64,000 bases of DNA from Osmia lignaria lignaria (GCF_051020975.1 NW_027478159.1:8634501-8698500), one strand, 5' to 3'; positions 36,540-51,100 are shown, numbered from the stretch's first letter. Numbers and translations: made by a program. Notes: generated by a model from the sequence alone, not told the origin.

Positions 36540-37505
36540 TCAGATGCGTAGTTCTCGAGATATATCAAGATATTTAAAAGTTCCGAAGCCGCACCAACAT
36601 AATAGAGATACAGAAACACCGTGGCCCCTTTCTTTGAGATAACTCTGCACTATTGCGTGCTGTAAATGCCACTTCCAGCTTAGCTGTGCAGAAGAAGAAC
36701 AACAAGAAGAAGAAATATCTCGAAATATGTCCGTCAGGCCCCTTCCCTTGAGATATATCTGCAAATATCTCGGAAACGAAGCTAGCTATGGCAAAATGTT
36801 AAGAGACCTTTCTTGTAGAGAATTATGTTTCCTACAATTTATGTTCTATGATATTTTTTGATCATAAGCGTAGTTTTCGAAATATATCGAGATATTTAAA
36901 AGTTCCGAAGCCGCACCAACATAATAGAGATACAGAAACACCGTGGCCCCTTTCTTTGAGATAACTCTGCACTATTGCGAGCCGCAAATGCCACTTCCAG
37001 CTTAGCTGTGCAGAAGAAGAACAACAAGAAGAAGAAATATCTCGAAATATGTCCGTCAGGCCCCTTCCCTTGAGATATATCTGCAAATATCTCGGAAACG
37101 AAGCGAGCTATGGCAAAATGTTAAGAGACCTTTTTTGTAGAGAATTATGTTTCCTACAATTTATGTTCTATGATATTTTTTGATCAGAAGCGTAGTTCTC
37201 GAGATATATCAAGATATTTAAAAGTTCCGAAGCCGCACCAACATAATAGAGATACAGAAACACCGTGGCCCCTTTCTTTGAGATAACTCTGCACTATTGC
37301 GAGCTGTAAATGCCACTTCCAGCTTAGCTGTGCAGAAGAAGAACAACAAGAAGAAGAAATATCTCGAAATATGTCCGTCAGGCCCCTTCCCTTGAGATAT
37401 ATCTGCAAATATCTCGGAAACGAAGCGAGCTATGGCAAAATGTTGAGAGACCTTTTTTGTAGAGAATTAAGTTTCCTACTTTTTATGTTCTATGATATTT
37501 TTTGA
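36540..37505. repeat. Eight-monomer HOR, partial copy 2
   Basis: Three monomers copy 33964-34929 at 2576 bp; a fourth, 37506, continues the match and is counted below as the start of the 4-mer. The copy is then cut short by the chimera at 37828. Confidence 0.85.
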
Positions 37506-38793
37506 TCAGATGCGTAGTTCTCGAGATATATCAAGATATTTAAAAGTTCCGAAGCCGCACCAACATAATAGAGATACAGAAACACCGTGGCCCCTTTCTT
37601 TGAGATAACTCTGCACTATTGCGAGCTGCAAATGCCACTTCCAGCTTAGCTGTGCAGAAGAAGAACATCAAGAAGAAGAAATATCTCGAAATATGTCCGT
37701 CAGGCCCCTTCCCTTGAGATAAATCTGCAAATATCTCGGAAACGAAGAGAGCTATGGCAAAATGTTAAGAGACCTTTTTTGTAGACAATTAAGTTTCCTA
37801 CTTTTTATGTTCTATGATATTTTTTGATCTGATGCGTAGTTCTCGAGATATATCAAGATATTTAAAAGTTCCGAAGCGGCACCAACATAATAGAGATACA
37901 GAAACACCGTGGCCCCTTTCTTTGAGATAACTCTGCACTAGTGCGAGCCGCAAATGCCACTTCCAGCTTAGCTGTGCAGAAGAAGAACAACAAGAAGAAG
38001 AAATATCTCGAAATATGTCCGTCAGGCCACTTCCCTTGAGATAAATCTGCAAATATCTCGGAAACTAAGCGAGCTATAGCAAAATGTTAAGAGACCTCTT
38101 TTGTAGAGAATTAAGTTTCCTACTTTTTATGTTCTATGATATTTTTTGATCAGATGCGTAGTTCTCGAGATATATCAAGATATTTAAAAGTTCCGAAGCC
38201 GCACCAACATAATAGAGATACAGAAACACCGTGGCCCCTTTCTTTGAGATAACTCTGCACTATTGTGAGCTGTAGATGCCACTTCCAGTTTAGCTGTGCA
38301 GAAGAAGAACAACAAGAAGAAGAAATATCTCGAAATATGTCCGTCAGGCCCCTTCCCTTGAGATAAATCTGCAAATATCTCGGAAACGAAGCGAGCTATG
38401 GCAAAATGTTAAGAGACCTTTTTTGTAGAGAATTATGTTTCCTACAATTTATGTTCTATGATATTTTTTGATCAGAAGCGTAGTTTTCGAAATATATCGA
38501 GATATTTAAAAGTTCCGAAGCCGCACCAACATAATAGAGATACAGAAACACCGTGGCCCCTTTCTTTGAGATAACTCTGCACTATTGCGAGAAGCAAATG
38601 CCACTTCCAGCTTAGCTGTGCAGAAGAAGAACAACAAGAAGAAGAAATATCTCGAAATATGTCCGTCAGGCCCCTTCCCTTGAGATATATCTGCAAATAT
38701 CTCGGAAACGAAGCGAGCTATGGCAAAATGTTGAGAGACCTTTTTTGTAGAGAATTAAGTTTCCTACTTTTTATGTTCTATGATATTTTTTGA
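37506..38793. repeat. Four-monomer HOR (1288 bp), copy 1
   Basis: Monomers 37506 (ACATCAAG), 37828 (chimera), 38150 (GTGAGCTGTAGATG) and 38472 (GCGAGAAGC) recur at 38794-40081. Shared variants include GTAGACAATT, GATCTGATG and AAACTAAGCGAGCTATAGC. Confidence 0.9.
37828..38149. repeat. Chimeric monomer (35252 front, 36218 back)
   Basis: The front has GATCTGATG after GTAGACAATT, as in 35252. The back has GAAGCGGCACC, CTAGTGCGAGCCGC, GGCCACTTCCC and AAACTAAGCG, as in 36218. The switch lies near 37875, between TTAAAAGTTCCGAAG and CGGCACC. An exchange between 35252 and 36218 would remove three monomers, which fits the shortening of the 8-mer here. Confidence 0.8.
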
Positions 38794-41700
38794 TCAGATG
38801 CGTAGTTCTCGAGATATATCAAGATATTTAAAAGTTCCGAAGCCGCACCAACATAATAGAGATACAGAAACACCGTGGCCCCTTTCTTTGAGATAACTCT
38901 GCACTATTGCGAGCTGCAAATGCCACTTCCAGCTTAGCTGTGCAGAAGAAGAACATCAAGAAGAAGAAATATCTCGAAATATGTCCGTCAGGCCCCTTCC
39001 CTTGAGATAAATCTGCAAATATCTCGGAAACGAAGAGAGCTATGGCAAAATGTTAAGAGACCTTTTTTGTAGACAATTAAGTTTCCTACTTTTTATGTTC
39101 TATGATATTTTTTGATCTGATGCGTAGTTCTCGAGATATATCAAGATATTTAAAAGTTCCGAAGCGGCACCAACATAATAGAGATACAGAAACACCGTGG
39201 CCCCTTTCTTTGAGATAACTCTGCACTAGTGCGAGCCGCAAATGCCACTTCCAGCTTAGCTGTGCAGAAGAAGAACAACAAGAAGAAGAAATATCTCGAA
39301 ATATGTCCGTCAGGCCACTTCCCTTGAGATAAATCTGCAAATATCTCGGAAACTAAGCGAGCTATAGCAAAATGTTAAGACACCTCTTTTGTAGAGAATT
39401 AAGTTTCCTACTTTTTATGTTCTATGATATTTTTTGATCAGATGCGTAGTTCTCGAGATATATCAAGATATTTAAAAGTTCCGAAGCCGCACCAACATAA
39501 TAGAGATACAGAAACACCGTGGCCCCTTTCTTTGAGATAACTCTGCACTATTGTGAGCTGTAGATGCCACTTCCAGTTTAGCTGTGCAGAAGAAGAACAA
39601 CAAGAAGAAGAAATATCTCGAAATATGTCCGTCAGGCCCCTTCCCTTGAGATAAATCTGCAAATATCTCGGAAACGAAGCGAGCTATGGCAAAATGTTAA
39701 GAGACCTTTTTTGTAGAGAATTATGTTTCCTACAATTTATGTTCTATGATATTTTTTGATCAGAAGCGTAGTTTTCGAAATATATCGAGATATTTAAAAG
39801 TTCCGAAGCCGCACCAACATAATAGAGATACAGAAACACCGTGGCCCCTTTCTTTGAGATAACTCTGCACTATTGCGAGAAGCAAATGCCACTTCCAGCT
39901 TAGCTGTGCAGAAGAAGAACAACAAGAAGAAGAAATATCTCGAAATATGTCCGTCAGGCCCCTTCCCTTGAGATATATCTGCAAATATCTCGGAAACGAA
40001 GCGAGCTATGGCAAAATGTTAAGAGACCTTTTTTGTAGAGAATTATGTTTCCTACAATTTATGTTCTATGATATTTTTTGATCAGAAGCGTAGTTTTCGA
40101 GATATATCGAGATATTTAAAAGTTCCAAAGCCGCACCAACATAATAGAGATACAGAAACACCGTGGCCCCTTTCTTTGAGATAACTCTGCACTAGTGCGA
40201 GCCGCAAATGCCACTTCCAGCTTAGCTGTGCAGAAGAAGAACAACAAGAAGAAGAAATATCTCGAAATATGTCCGTCAGGCCCCTTCCCTTGAGATAAAT
40301 CTGCAAATATCTCGGAAACGAAGCGAGCTATGGCAAAATGTTAAGAGACCTTTTTTGTAGATAATTAAGTTTCCTACTTTTTATGTTCTATGATATTTTT
40401 TGATCAGATGCGTAGTTCTCGAGATATATCAAGATATTTAAAAGTTCCGAAGCCGCACCAACATAATAGAGATACAGAAACACCGTGGCCCCTTTCTTTG
40501 AGATAACTCTGCACTATTGCGAGCTGCAAATGCCACTTCCAGCTTAGCTGTGCAGAAGAAGAACATCAAGAAGAAGAAATATCTCGAAATATGTCCGTCA
40601 GGCCCCTTCCCTTGAGATAAATCTGCAAATATCTCGGAAACGAAGCGAGCTATGGCCAATTGTTAAGAGACCTTTTTTGTAGAGAATTAAGTTTCCTACT
40701 TTTTATGTTCTATGATATTTTTTGATCAGATGCGTAGTTCTCGGGATATATCAAGATATTTAAAAGTTCCGAAGCCGCACCAACATAATAGAGATACAGA
40801 AACACCGTGGCCCCTTTCTTTGAGATAACTCTGCACTATTGCGAGCTGCAAATGCCACTTCCAGCTTAGCTGTGCAGAAGAAGAACAACAAGAAGAAGAA
40901 ATATCTCGAAATATGTCCGTCAGGCCCCTTCCCTTGAGATATATCTGCAAATATCTCGGAAACGAAGCGAGCTATGGCAAAATGTTAAGAGACCTTTTTT
41001 GTAGAGAATTATGTTTCCTACAATTTATGTTCTATGATATTTTTTGATTAGAAGCGTAGTTTTCGAGATATATCGAGATATTTAAAAGTTCCGAAGCGGC
41101 ACCAACATAATAGAGATACAGAAACACCGTGGCCCCTTTCTTTGAGATAACTCTGCACTAGTGCGAGCCGCAAATGCCACTTCCAGCTTAGCTGTGCAGA
41201 AGAAGAACAACAAGAAGAAGAAATATCTCGAAATATGTCCGTCAGGCCACTTCCCTTGAGATAAATCTGCAAATATCTCGGAAACTAAGCGAGCTATGGC
41301 AAAATGTTAAGAGACCTCTTTTGTAGAGAATTAAGTTTCCTACTTTTTATGTTCTATGATATTTTTTGATCAGATGCGTAGTTCTCGAGATATATCAAGA
41401 TATTTAAAAGTTCCGAAGCCGCACCAACATAATAGAGATACAGAAACACCGTGGCCCCTTTCTTTGAGATAACTCTGCACTATTGTGAGCTGTAGATGCC
41501 ACTTCCAGTTTAGCTGTGCAGAAGAAGAACAACAAGAAGAAGAAATATCTCGAAATATGTCCGTCAGGCCCCTTCCCTTGAGATAAATCTGCAAATATCT
41601 CGGAAACGAAGCGAGCTATGGCAAAATGTTAAGAGACCTTTTTTGTAGAGAATTATGTTTCCTACAATTTATGTTCTATGATATTTTTTGATCAGAAGCG

Positions 41701-42657
41701 TAGTTTTCGAAATATATCGAGATATTTAAAAGTTCCGAAGCCGCACCAACATAATAGAGATACAGAAACACCGTGGCCCCTTTCTTTGAGATAACTCTGC
41801 ACTATTGCGAGCCGCAAATGCCACTTCCAGCTTAGCTGTGCAGAAGAAGAACAACAAGAAGAAGAAATATCTCGAAATATGTCCGTCAGGCCCCTTCCCT
41901 TGAGATATATCTGCAAATATCTCGGAAACGAAGCTAGCTATGGCAAAATGTTAAGAGACCTTTCTTGTAGAGAATTATGTTTCCTACAATTTATGTTCTA
42001 TGATATTTTTTGATCATAAGCGTAGTTTTCGAAATATATCGAGATATTTAAAAGTTCCGAAGCCGCACCAACATAATAGAGATACAGAAACACCGTGGCC
42101 CCTTTCTTTGAGATAACTCTGCACTATTGCGAGCCGCAAATGCCACTTCCAGCTTAGCTGTGCAGAAGAAGAACAACAAGAAGAAGAAATATCTCGAAAT
42201 ATGTCCGTCAGGCCCCTTCCCTTGAGATATATCTGCAAATATCTCGGAAACGAAGCGAGCTATGGCAAAATGTTAAGAGACCTTTTTTGTAGAGAATTAT
42301 GTTTCCTACAATTTATGTTCTATGATATTTTTTGATCAGAAGCGTAGTTCTCGAGATATATCAAGATATTTAAAAGTTCCGAAGCCGCACCAACATAATA
42401 GAGATACAGAAACACCGTGGCCCCTTTCTTTGAGATAACTCTGCACTATTGCGAGCTGTAAATGCCACTTCCAGCTTAGCTGTGCAGAAGAAGAACAACA
42501 AGAAGAAGAAATATCTCGAAATATGTCCGTCAGGCCCCTTCCCTTGAGATATATCTGCAAATATCTCGGAAACGAAGCGAGCTATGGCAAAATGTTGAGA
42601 GACCTTTTTTGTAGAGAATTAAGTTTCCTACTTTTTATGTTCTATGATATTTTTTGA
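38794..42657. repeat. Twelve-monomer HOR (3864 bp), copy 1
   Basis: Monomers 38794, 39116, 39438, 39760, 40082, 40404, 40726, 41048, 41370, 41692, 42014 and 42336. The first four are also copy 2 of the 1288-bp 4-mer. Markers include TTCCAAAGCCG (40082), CCAATTG (end of 40404), TTCTCGGGATAT (40726), GAAGCTAGC (41692) and GATCATAAGCG (42014). The 40726-41369 pair resembles 35896-36539, and 42014-42657 resembles 34286-34929, so the 12-mer was assembled from older pieces nearby. Confidence 0.9.
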
Positions 42658-45555
42658 TCAGATGCGTAGTTCTCGAGATATATCAAGATATTTAAAAGTT
42701 CCGAAGCCGCACCAACATAATAGAGATACAGAAACACCGTGGCCACTTTCTTTGAGATAACTCTGCACTATTGCGAGCTGCAAATGCCACTTCCAGCTTA
42801 GCTGTGCAGAAGAAGAACATCAAGAAGAAGAAATATCTCGAAATATGTCCGTCAGGCCCCTTCCCTTGAGATAAATCTGCAAATATCTCGGAAACGAAGA
42901 GAGCTATGGCAAAATGTTAAGAGACCTTTTTTGTAGACAATTAAGTTTCCTACTTTTTATGTTCTATGATATTTTTTGATCTGATGCGTAGTTCTCGAGA
43001 TATATCAAGATATTTAAAAGTTCCGAAGCGGCACCAACATAATAGAGATACAGAAACACCGTGGCCCCTTTCTTTGAGATAACTCTGCACTAGTGCGAGC
43101 CGCAAATGCCACTTCCAGCTTAGCTGTGCAGAAGAAGAACAACAAGAAGAAGAAATATCTCGAAATATGTCCGTCAGGCCACTTCCCTTGAGATAAATCT
43201 GCAAATATCTCGGAAACTAAGCGAGCTATAGCAAAATGTTAAGAGACCTCTTTTGTAGAGAATTAAGTTTCCTACTTTTTATGTTCTATGATATTTTTTG
43301 ATCAGATGCGTAGTTCTCGAGATATATCAAGATATTTAAAAGTTCCGAAGCCGCACCAACATAATAGAGATACAGAAACACCGTGGCCCCTTTCTTTGAG
43401 ATAACTCTGCACTATTGTGAGCTGTAGATGCCACTTCCAGTTTAGCTGTGCAGAAGAAGAACAACAAGAAGAAGAAATATCTCGAAATATGTCCGTCAGG
43501 CCCCTTCCCTTGAGATAAATCTGCAAATATCTCGGAAACGAAGCGAGCTATGGCAAAATGTTAAGAGACCTTTTTTGTAGAGAATTATGTTTCCTACAAT
43601 TTATGTTCTATGATATTTTTTGATCAGAAGCGTAGTTTTCGAAATATATCGAGATATTTAAAAGTTCCGAAGCCGCACCAACATAATAGAGATACAGAAA
43701 CACCGTGGCCCCTTTCTTTGAGATAACTCTGCACTATTGCGAGAAGCAAATGCCACTTCCAGCTTAGCTGTGCAGAAGAAGAACAACAAGAAGAAGAAAT
43801 ATCTCGAAATATGTCCGTCAGGCCCCTTCCCTTGAGATATATCTGCAAATATCTCGGAAACGAAGCGAGCTATGGCAAAATGTTAAGAGACCTTTTTTGT
43901 AGAGAATTATGTTTCCTACAATTTATGTTCTATGATATTTTTTGATCAGAAGCGTAGTTTTCGAGATATATCGAGATATTTAAAAGTTCCAAAGCCGCAC
44001 CAACATAATAGAGATACAGAAACACCGTGGCCCCTTTCTTTGAGATAACTCTGCACTAGTGCGAGCCGCAAATGCCACTTCCAGCTTAGCTGTGCAGAAG
44101 AAGAACAACAAGAAGAAGAAATATCTCGAAATATGTCCGTCAGGCCCCTTCCCTTGAGATAAATCTGCAAATATCTCGGAAACGAAGCGAGCTATGGCAA
44201 AATGTTAAGAGACCTTTTTTGTAGAGAATTAAGTTTCCTACTTTTTATGTTCTATGATATTTTTTGATCAGATGCGTAGTTCTCGAGATATATCAAGATA
44301 TTTAAAAGTTCCGAAGCCGCACCAACATAATAGAGATACAGAAACACCGTGGCCCCTTTCTTTGAGATAACTCTGCACTATTGCGAGCTGCAAATGCCAC
44401 TTCCAGCTTAGCTGTGCAGAAGAAGAACATCAAGAAGAAGAAATATCTCGAAATATGTCCGTCAGGCCCCTTCCCTTGAGATAAATCTGCAAATATCTCG
44501 GAAACGAAGCGAGCTATGGCCAATTGTTAAGAGACCTTTTTTGTAGAGAATTAAGTTTCCTACTTTTTATGTTCTATGATATTTTTTGATCAGATGCGTA
44601 GTTCTCGGGATATATCAAGATATTTAAAAGTTCCGAAGCCGCACCAACATAATAGAGATACAGAAACACCGTGGCCCCTTTCTTTGAGATAACTCTGCAC
44701 TATTGCGAGCTGCAAATGCCACTTCCAGCTTAGCTGTGCAGAAGAAGAACAACAAGAAGAAGAAATATCTCGAAATATGTCCGTCAGGCCCCTTCCCTTG
44801 AGATATATCTGCAAATATCTCGGAAACGAAGCGAGCTATGGCAAAATGTTAAGAGACCTTTTTTGTAGAGAATTATGTTTCCTACAATTTATGTTCTATG
44901 ATATTTTTTGATTAGAAGCGTAGTTTTCGAGATATATCGAGATATTTAAAAGTTCCGAAGCGGCACCAACATAATAGAGATACAGAAACACCGTGGCCCC
45001 TTTCTTTGAGATAACTCTGCACTAGTGCGAGCCGCAAATGCCACTTCCAGCTTAGCTGTGCAGAAGAAGAACAACAAGAAGAAGAAATATCTCGAAATAT
45101 GTCCGTCAGGCCACTTCCCTTGAGATAAATCTGCAAATATCTCGGAAACTAAGCGAGCTATGGCAAAATGTTAAGAGACCTCTTTTGTAGAGAATTAAGT
45201 TTCCTACTTTTTATGTTCTATGATATTTTTTGATCAGATGCGTAGTTCTCGAGATATATCAAGATATTTAAAAGTTCCGAAGCCGCACCAACATAATAGA
45301 GATACAGAAACACCGTGGCCCCTTTCTTTGAGATAACTCTGCACTATTGTGAGCTGTAGATGCCACTTCCAGTTTAGCAGTGCAGAAGAAGAACAACAAG
45401 AAGAAGAAATATCTCGAAATATGTCCGTCAGGCCCCTTCCCTTGAGATAAATCTGCAAATATCTCGGAAACGAAGCGAGCTATGGCAAAATGTTAAGAGA
45501 CCTTTTTTGTAGAGAATTAAGTTTCCTACTTTTTATGTTCTATAATATTTTTTGA
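42658..45555. repeat. Twelve-monomer HOR, partial copy 2 (9 monomers)
   Basis: Nine monomers copy 38794-41691 at exactly 3864 bp. By eye only about four single-base differences appear over 2.9 kb: GGCCACTTTC near 42744, GACACC against GAGACC near 39379/43243, GTAGATAATT against GTAGAGAATT near 40360/44223, and TAGCAGTGC near 45378. The match stops at 45556, where a different family begins. Confidence 0.9.
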
Positions 45556-46191
45556 TCAGATGCGTAGTTCTCGAGATATATCAAGATATTTAAAAGTTCC
45601 GAAGCCGCACCAACATAATAGAGATACAGAAACACCGTGGCCCCTTTCTTTGAGATAACTCTGCACTATTGTGAGCTGTAAATGCCACTTCCAGCTTAGC
45701 TGTGCAGAAGAAGAACAACAAGAAGAAGAAATATCTCGAAATCTGTCCGACAGGCCCCTTCCCTTGAGATAAATCTGCAAATATCTCGGAAACGAAGCGA
45801 GCTATGGCTAAACGTTAAGAAACCTTTTTTGTAGAGAATTAAGTTTCCTACTTTTTATGTTGTATGATATTTTTTGATCAGATCTCGAGATATATCAAGA
45901 TATTTAAAAGTTCCGAAGCCGCACCAACATAATAGAGATACAGAAACACCGTGGCCCCTTTCTTTGAGATAACTCTGCACTATTGCGAGCTGCAAATGCC
46001 ACTTCCAGCTTAGCTGTGCAGAAGAAGAACATCAAGAAGAAGAAATATCTCGATTAATGTCCGTCAGGCCCCTTCCCTTGAGATAAATCTGCAAATATCT
46101 CGGAAACGAAGAGGGCTATGGCAAAATGTTAAGAGACCTTTTTTGTAGAGAATTAAGTTTCCTACTTTTTATGTTCTATGATATTTTTTGA
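45556..46191. repeat. Two marker monomers, the second 314 bp (8-bp deletion, copy 1)
   Basis: Monomer 45556 has CTATAATATT before it, AAATCTGTCCGACAGG, and GGCTAAACGTTAAGAAACC at its end. Monomer 45878 lacks GCGTAGTT after position 45883, leaving CAGATCTCGAGA and a new AGATCT palindrome, and also carries ACATCAAG and CGATTAATG. The same pair recurs at 52632-53267 and 56488-57123. Confidence 0.9.
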
Positions 46192-48123
46192 TCAGATGCG
46201 TAGTTCTCGAGATATATCAAGATATTTAAAAGTTCCGAAGCCGCACCAACATAATAGAGATACAGAAACACCGTGGCCCCTTTCTTTGAGATAACTCTGC
46301 ACTATTGCGAGCTGCAAATGCCACTTCCAGCTTAGCTGTGCAGAGGAAGAACAACAAGAAGAAGAAATATCTCGAAATATGTCCGTCAGGCCAGTTCCTT
46401 TGAGCTGAATCTGCAAATATCTCGGAAACGAAGCGAGCTATGGCAAAATGTTAAGAGGCCTTTTTTGTAGAGAATTAAGTTTCCTACTTTTTATGTTCTA
46501 TGATATTTTTTGATCAGATGCGTAGTTCTCGAGATATATCAAGATATTTAAAAGTTCCGAAGCCGCACCAACATAAAAGAGATACAGAAACACCGTGGCC
46601 CCTTTCTTTGAGATAACTCTGCACTAGTGCGAGCCGCAAATGCCACTTCCAGCTTAGCTGTGCAGAAGAAGAACAACAAGAAGAAGAAATATCTCGAAAT
46701 ATGTCCGTCAGGCCCCTTCCCTTGAGATAAATCTGCAAATATCTCGGAAACGAAGTGAGCTATGGCAAAATGTTAAGAGACGTTTTTTGTAGAGAATTAT
46801 GTTTCCTACAATTTATGTTCTATGATATTTTTTGGTCAGAAGCGTAGTTTTCGAGATATATCGAGATATTTAAAAGTTCCGAAGCCGCACCAACATAATA
46901 GGGATACAGAAACACCGTGGCCCCTTTCTTTGAGATAACTCTGCACTATTGCGAGCTGGAAATGCCACTTCCAGTTTAGCTGTGCAGAAGAAGAACAACA
47001 AGAAGAAGAAATATCTCGAAATATGTCCGTCAGGCCCCTTCCCTTGAGATAAATCTGCAAATATCTCGGAAACGAAGCGAGCTATGGCAAAATGTTAAGA
47101 GACCTTTTTTGTAGAGAATTAAGTTTCCTACTTTTTATCTTCTATGATATTTTTTGATCAGATGCGTAGTTCTCGAGATATATCAAGATATTTAAAAGTT
47201 CCGAAGCCGCACCAACATAATAGAGATACAGAAACACCGTGGCCCCTTTCTTTGAGATAACTCTGCACTATTGTGAGCTGTAAATGCCACTTCCAGCTTA
47301 GCTGTGCAGAAGAAGAACAACAAGAAGAAGAAATATCTCGAAATATGTCCGTTAGGCCCCTTCCCTTGAGATAAATCTGCAAATATCTCGGAAACGAAGC
47401 GAGCTATGGCAAAATGTTAAGAGACCTTTTTTGTAGAGAATTAAGTTTCCTACTTTTTATGTTCTATGATATTTTTTGATCAGATGCGTAGTTCTCGAGA
47501 TATATCAAGATATTTAAAAGTTCCGAAGCCGCACCAACATAATAGAGATACAGAAACACCGTGGCCCCTTTCTTTGAGATAACTCTGCACTATTGCGAGC
47601 TGTAAATGCCACTTCCAGCTTAGCTGTGCAGAAGAAGAACAACAAGAAGAAGAAATATCTCGAAATATGTCCGTCAGGCCCCTTCCCTTGAGATATATCT
47701 GCAAATATCTCGGAAACGAAGCGAGCTATTGCAAAATGTTGAGAGACCTTTTTTGTAGAGAATTATGTTTCCTACAATTTATGTTCTATGATATTTTTTG
47801 ATCAGATGCGTAGTTCTCGAGATATATCAAGATATTTAAAAGTTCCGAAGCCGCACCAACATAATAGAGATACAGAAACACCGTGGCCCCTTTCTTTGAG
47901 ATAACTCTGCACTATTGCGAGCTGCAAATGCCACTTCCAGCTTAGCTGTGCAGAAGAAGAACATCAAGAAGAAGAAATATCTCGATTAATGTCCGTCAGG
48001 CCCCTTCCCTTGAGATAAATCTGCAAATATCTCGGAAACGAAGAGGGCTATGGCAAAATGTTAAGAGACCTTTTTTGTAGAGAATTAAGTTTCCTACTTT
48101 TTATGTTCTATGATATTTTTTGA
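46192..48123. repeat. Six-monomer HOR (1932 bp), copy 1
   Basis: Monomers 46192 (GAGCTGAATC tail, then AAGAGGCC), 46514 (ACATAAAAGAG), 46836 (TTTGGTCAG), 47158, 47480 (GCTATTGCAAAATGTTGAG) and 47802 (CGATTAATG without the 8-bp deletion). The first three recur at 48124 onward, 1932 bp away. Confidence 0.85.
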
Positions 48124-51100
48124 TCAGATGCGTAGTTCTCGAGATATATCAAGATATTTAAAAGTTCCGAAGCCGCACCAACATAATAGAGATACAGAAA
48201 CACCGTGGCCCCTTTCTTTGAGATAACTCTGCACTATTGCGAGCTGCAAATGCCACTTCCAGCTTAGCTGTGCAGAGGAAGAACAACAAGAAGAAGAAAT
48301 ATCTCGAAATATGTCCGTCAGGCCAGTTCCTTTGAGCTGAATCTGCAAATATCTCGGAAACGAAGCGAGCTATGGCAAAATGTTAAGAGGCCTTTTTTGT
48401 AGAGAATTAAGTTTCCTACTTTTTATGTTCTATGATATTTTTTGATCAGATGCGTAGTTCTCGAGATATATCAAGATATTTAAAAGTTCCGAAGCCGCAC
48501 CAACATAAAAGAGATACAGAAACACCGTGGCCCCTTTCTTTGAGATAACTCTGCACTAGTGCGAGCCGCAAATGCCACTTCCAGCTTAGCTGTGCAGAAG
48601 AAGAACAACAAGAAGAAGAAATATCTCGAAATATGTCCGTCAGGCCCCTTCCCTTGAGATAAATCTGCAAATATCTCGGAAACGAAGTGAGCTATGGCAA
48701 AATGTTAAGAGACGTTTTTTGTAGAGAATTATGTTTCCTACAATTTATGTTCTATGATATTTTTTGGTCAGAAGCGTAGTTTTCGAGATATATCGAGATA
48801 TTTAAAAGTTCCGAAGCCGCACCAACATAATAGTGATACAGAAACACCGTGGCCCCTTTCTTTGAGATAACTCTGCACTATTGCGAGCTGGAAATGCCAC
48901 TTCCAGTTTAGCTGTGCAGAAGAAGAACAACAAGAAGAAGAAATATCTCGAAATATGTCCGTTAGGCCCCTTCCCTTGAGATAAATCTGCAAATATCTCG
49001 GAAACGAAGCGAGCTATGGCAAAATGTTAAGAGACCTCTTTTGTAGAGAATTAAGTTTCCTACTTTTTATGTTCTATGATATTTTTTGATCAGATGCGTA
49101 GTTCTCGAGATATATCAAGATATTTAAAAGTTCCGAAGCCGCACCAACATAATAGAGATACAGAAACACCGTGGCCCCTTTCTTTGAGATAACTCTGCAC
49201 TATTGCGAGCTGTAAATGCCACTTCCAGCTTAGCTGTGCAGAAGAAGAACAACAAGAAGAAGAAATATCTCGAAATATGTCCGTCAGGCCCCTTCCCTTG
49301 AGATATATCTGCAAATATCTCGGAAACGAAGCGAGCTATGACAAAATGTTAAGAGACCTTTTTTGTAGAGAATTATGTTTCCTACAATTTATGTTGTATG
49401 ATATTTTTTGATCAGAAGCGTAGTTGTCGAGATATATCGAGATATTTAAAAGTTCCGAAGCCGCACCAACATAATAGGGATACAGAAACACCGTGGCCCC
49501 TTTCTTTGAGATAACTCTGCACTAGTGCGAGCCGCAAATGCCACTTCCAGCTTAGCTGTGCAGAAGAAGAACAACAAGAAGAAGAAATATCTCGAAATAT
49601 GTCCGTCAGGCCCCTTCCCTTGAGATATATCTGCAAATATCTCGGAAACGAAGCGAGCTATGGCAAAATATTAACAGACCTTTTTTGTAGAGAATTATGT
49701 TTCCTACAATGTATGTTCTATGATATTTTTTGATCAGAACCGTAGTTTTCGAGATACATCGAGATATTTAAAAGTTCCGAAGCCGCACCAACATAATAGA
49801 GATACAGAAACACCGTGGCCCCTTTCTTTGAGATAACTCTGCACTAGTGCGAGCCGCAAATGCCACTTCCAGCTTAGCTGTGCAGAAGAAGAACAACAAG
49901 AAGAAGAAATATCTCGAAATATGTCCGTCAGGCCCCTTCCCTTGAGATAAATCTGCAAATATCTCGGAAACGAAGCGAGCTATGGCAAAATGTTAAGAGA
50001 CCTTTTTTGTAGAGAATTAAGTTTCCTACTTTTTATCTTCTATGATATTTTTTGATCAGATGCGTAGTTCTCGAGATATATCAAGATATTTAAAAGTTCC
50101 GAAGCCGCACCAACATAATAGAGATACAGAAACACCGTGGCCCCTCTCTTTGAGATAACTCTGCACTATTGCGAGCTGGAAATGCCACTTCCAGTTTAGC
50201 TGTGCAGAAGAAGAACAACAAGAAGAAGAAATATCTCGAAATATGTCCGTTAGGCCCCTTCCCTTGAGATAAATCTGCAAATATCTCGGAAACGAAGCGA
50301 GCTATGGCAAAATGTTAAGAGACCTCTTTTGTAGAGAATTCTGTTTCCTACAATTTATGCTCTATGATATTTTTTGATCAGAAGCGTAGTTTTCGAGATA
50401 TATCGAGATATTTAAAAGTTCCGAAGCCGCACCAACATAATAGAGATACAGAAACACCGTGGCCCCTTTCTTTGAGATAACTCTGCACTAGTGCGAGCCG
50501 CAAATGCCACTTCCAGCTTAGCTGTGCAGAAGAAGAACAACAAGAAGAAGAAATATCTCGAAATATGTCCGTCAGGCCCCTTCCCTTGAGATAAATCTGC
50601 AAATATCTCGGAAACGAAGTGAGCTATGGCAAAATGTTAAGAGACGTTTTTTGTAGAGAATTATGTTTCCTACAATTTATGTTCTATGATATTTTTTGGT
50701 CAGAAGCGTAGTTTTCGAGATATATCGAGATATTTAAAAGTTCCGAAGCCGCACCAACATAATAGGGATACAGAAACACCGTGGCCCCTTTCTTTGAGAT
50801 AACTCTGCACTATTGCGAGCTGGAAATGCCACTTCCAGTTTAGCTGTGCAGAAGAAGAACAACAAGAAGAAGAAATATCTCGAAATATGTCCGTTAGGCC
50901 CCTTCCCTTGAGATAAATCTGCAAATATCTCGGAAACGAAGCGAGCTATGGCAAAATGTTAAGAGACCTCTTTTGTAGAGAATTAAGTTTCCTACTTTTT
51001 ATGTTCTATGATATTTTTTGATCAGATGCGTAGTTCTCGAGATATATCAAGATATTTAAAAGTTCCGAAGCCGCACCAACATAATAGAGATACAGAAACA

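Noticed and set aside
45878..46191. AGATCT palindrome as a regulatory site
   Set aside because: It is produced simply by the 8-bp deletion joining CAGAT to CTCGAGA; there is no other sign of function.
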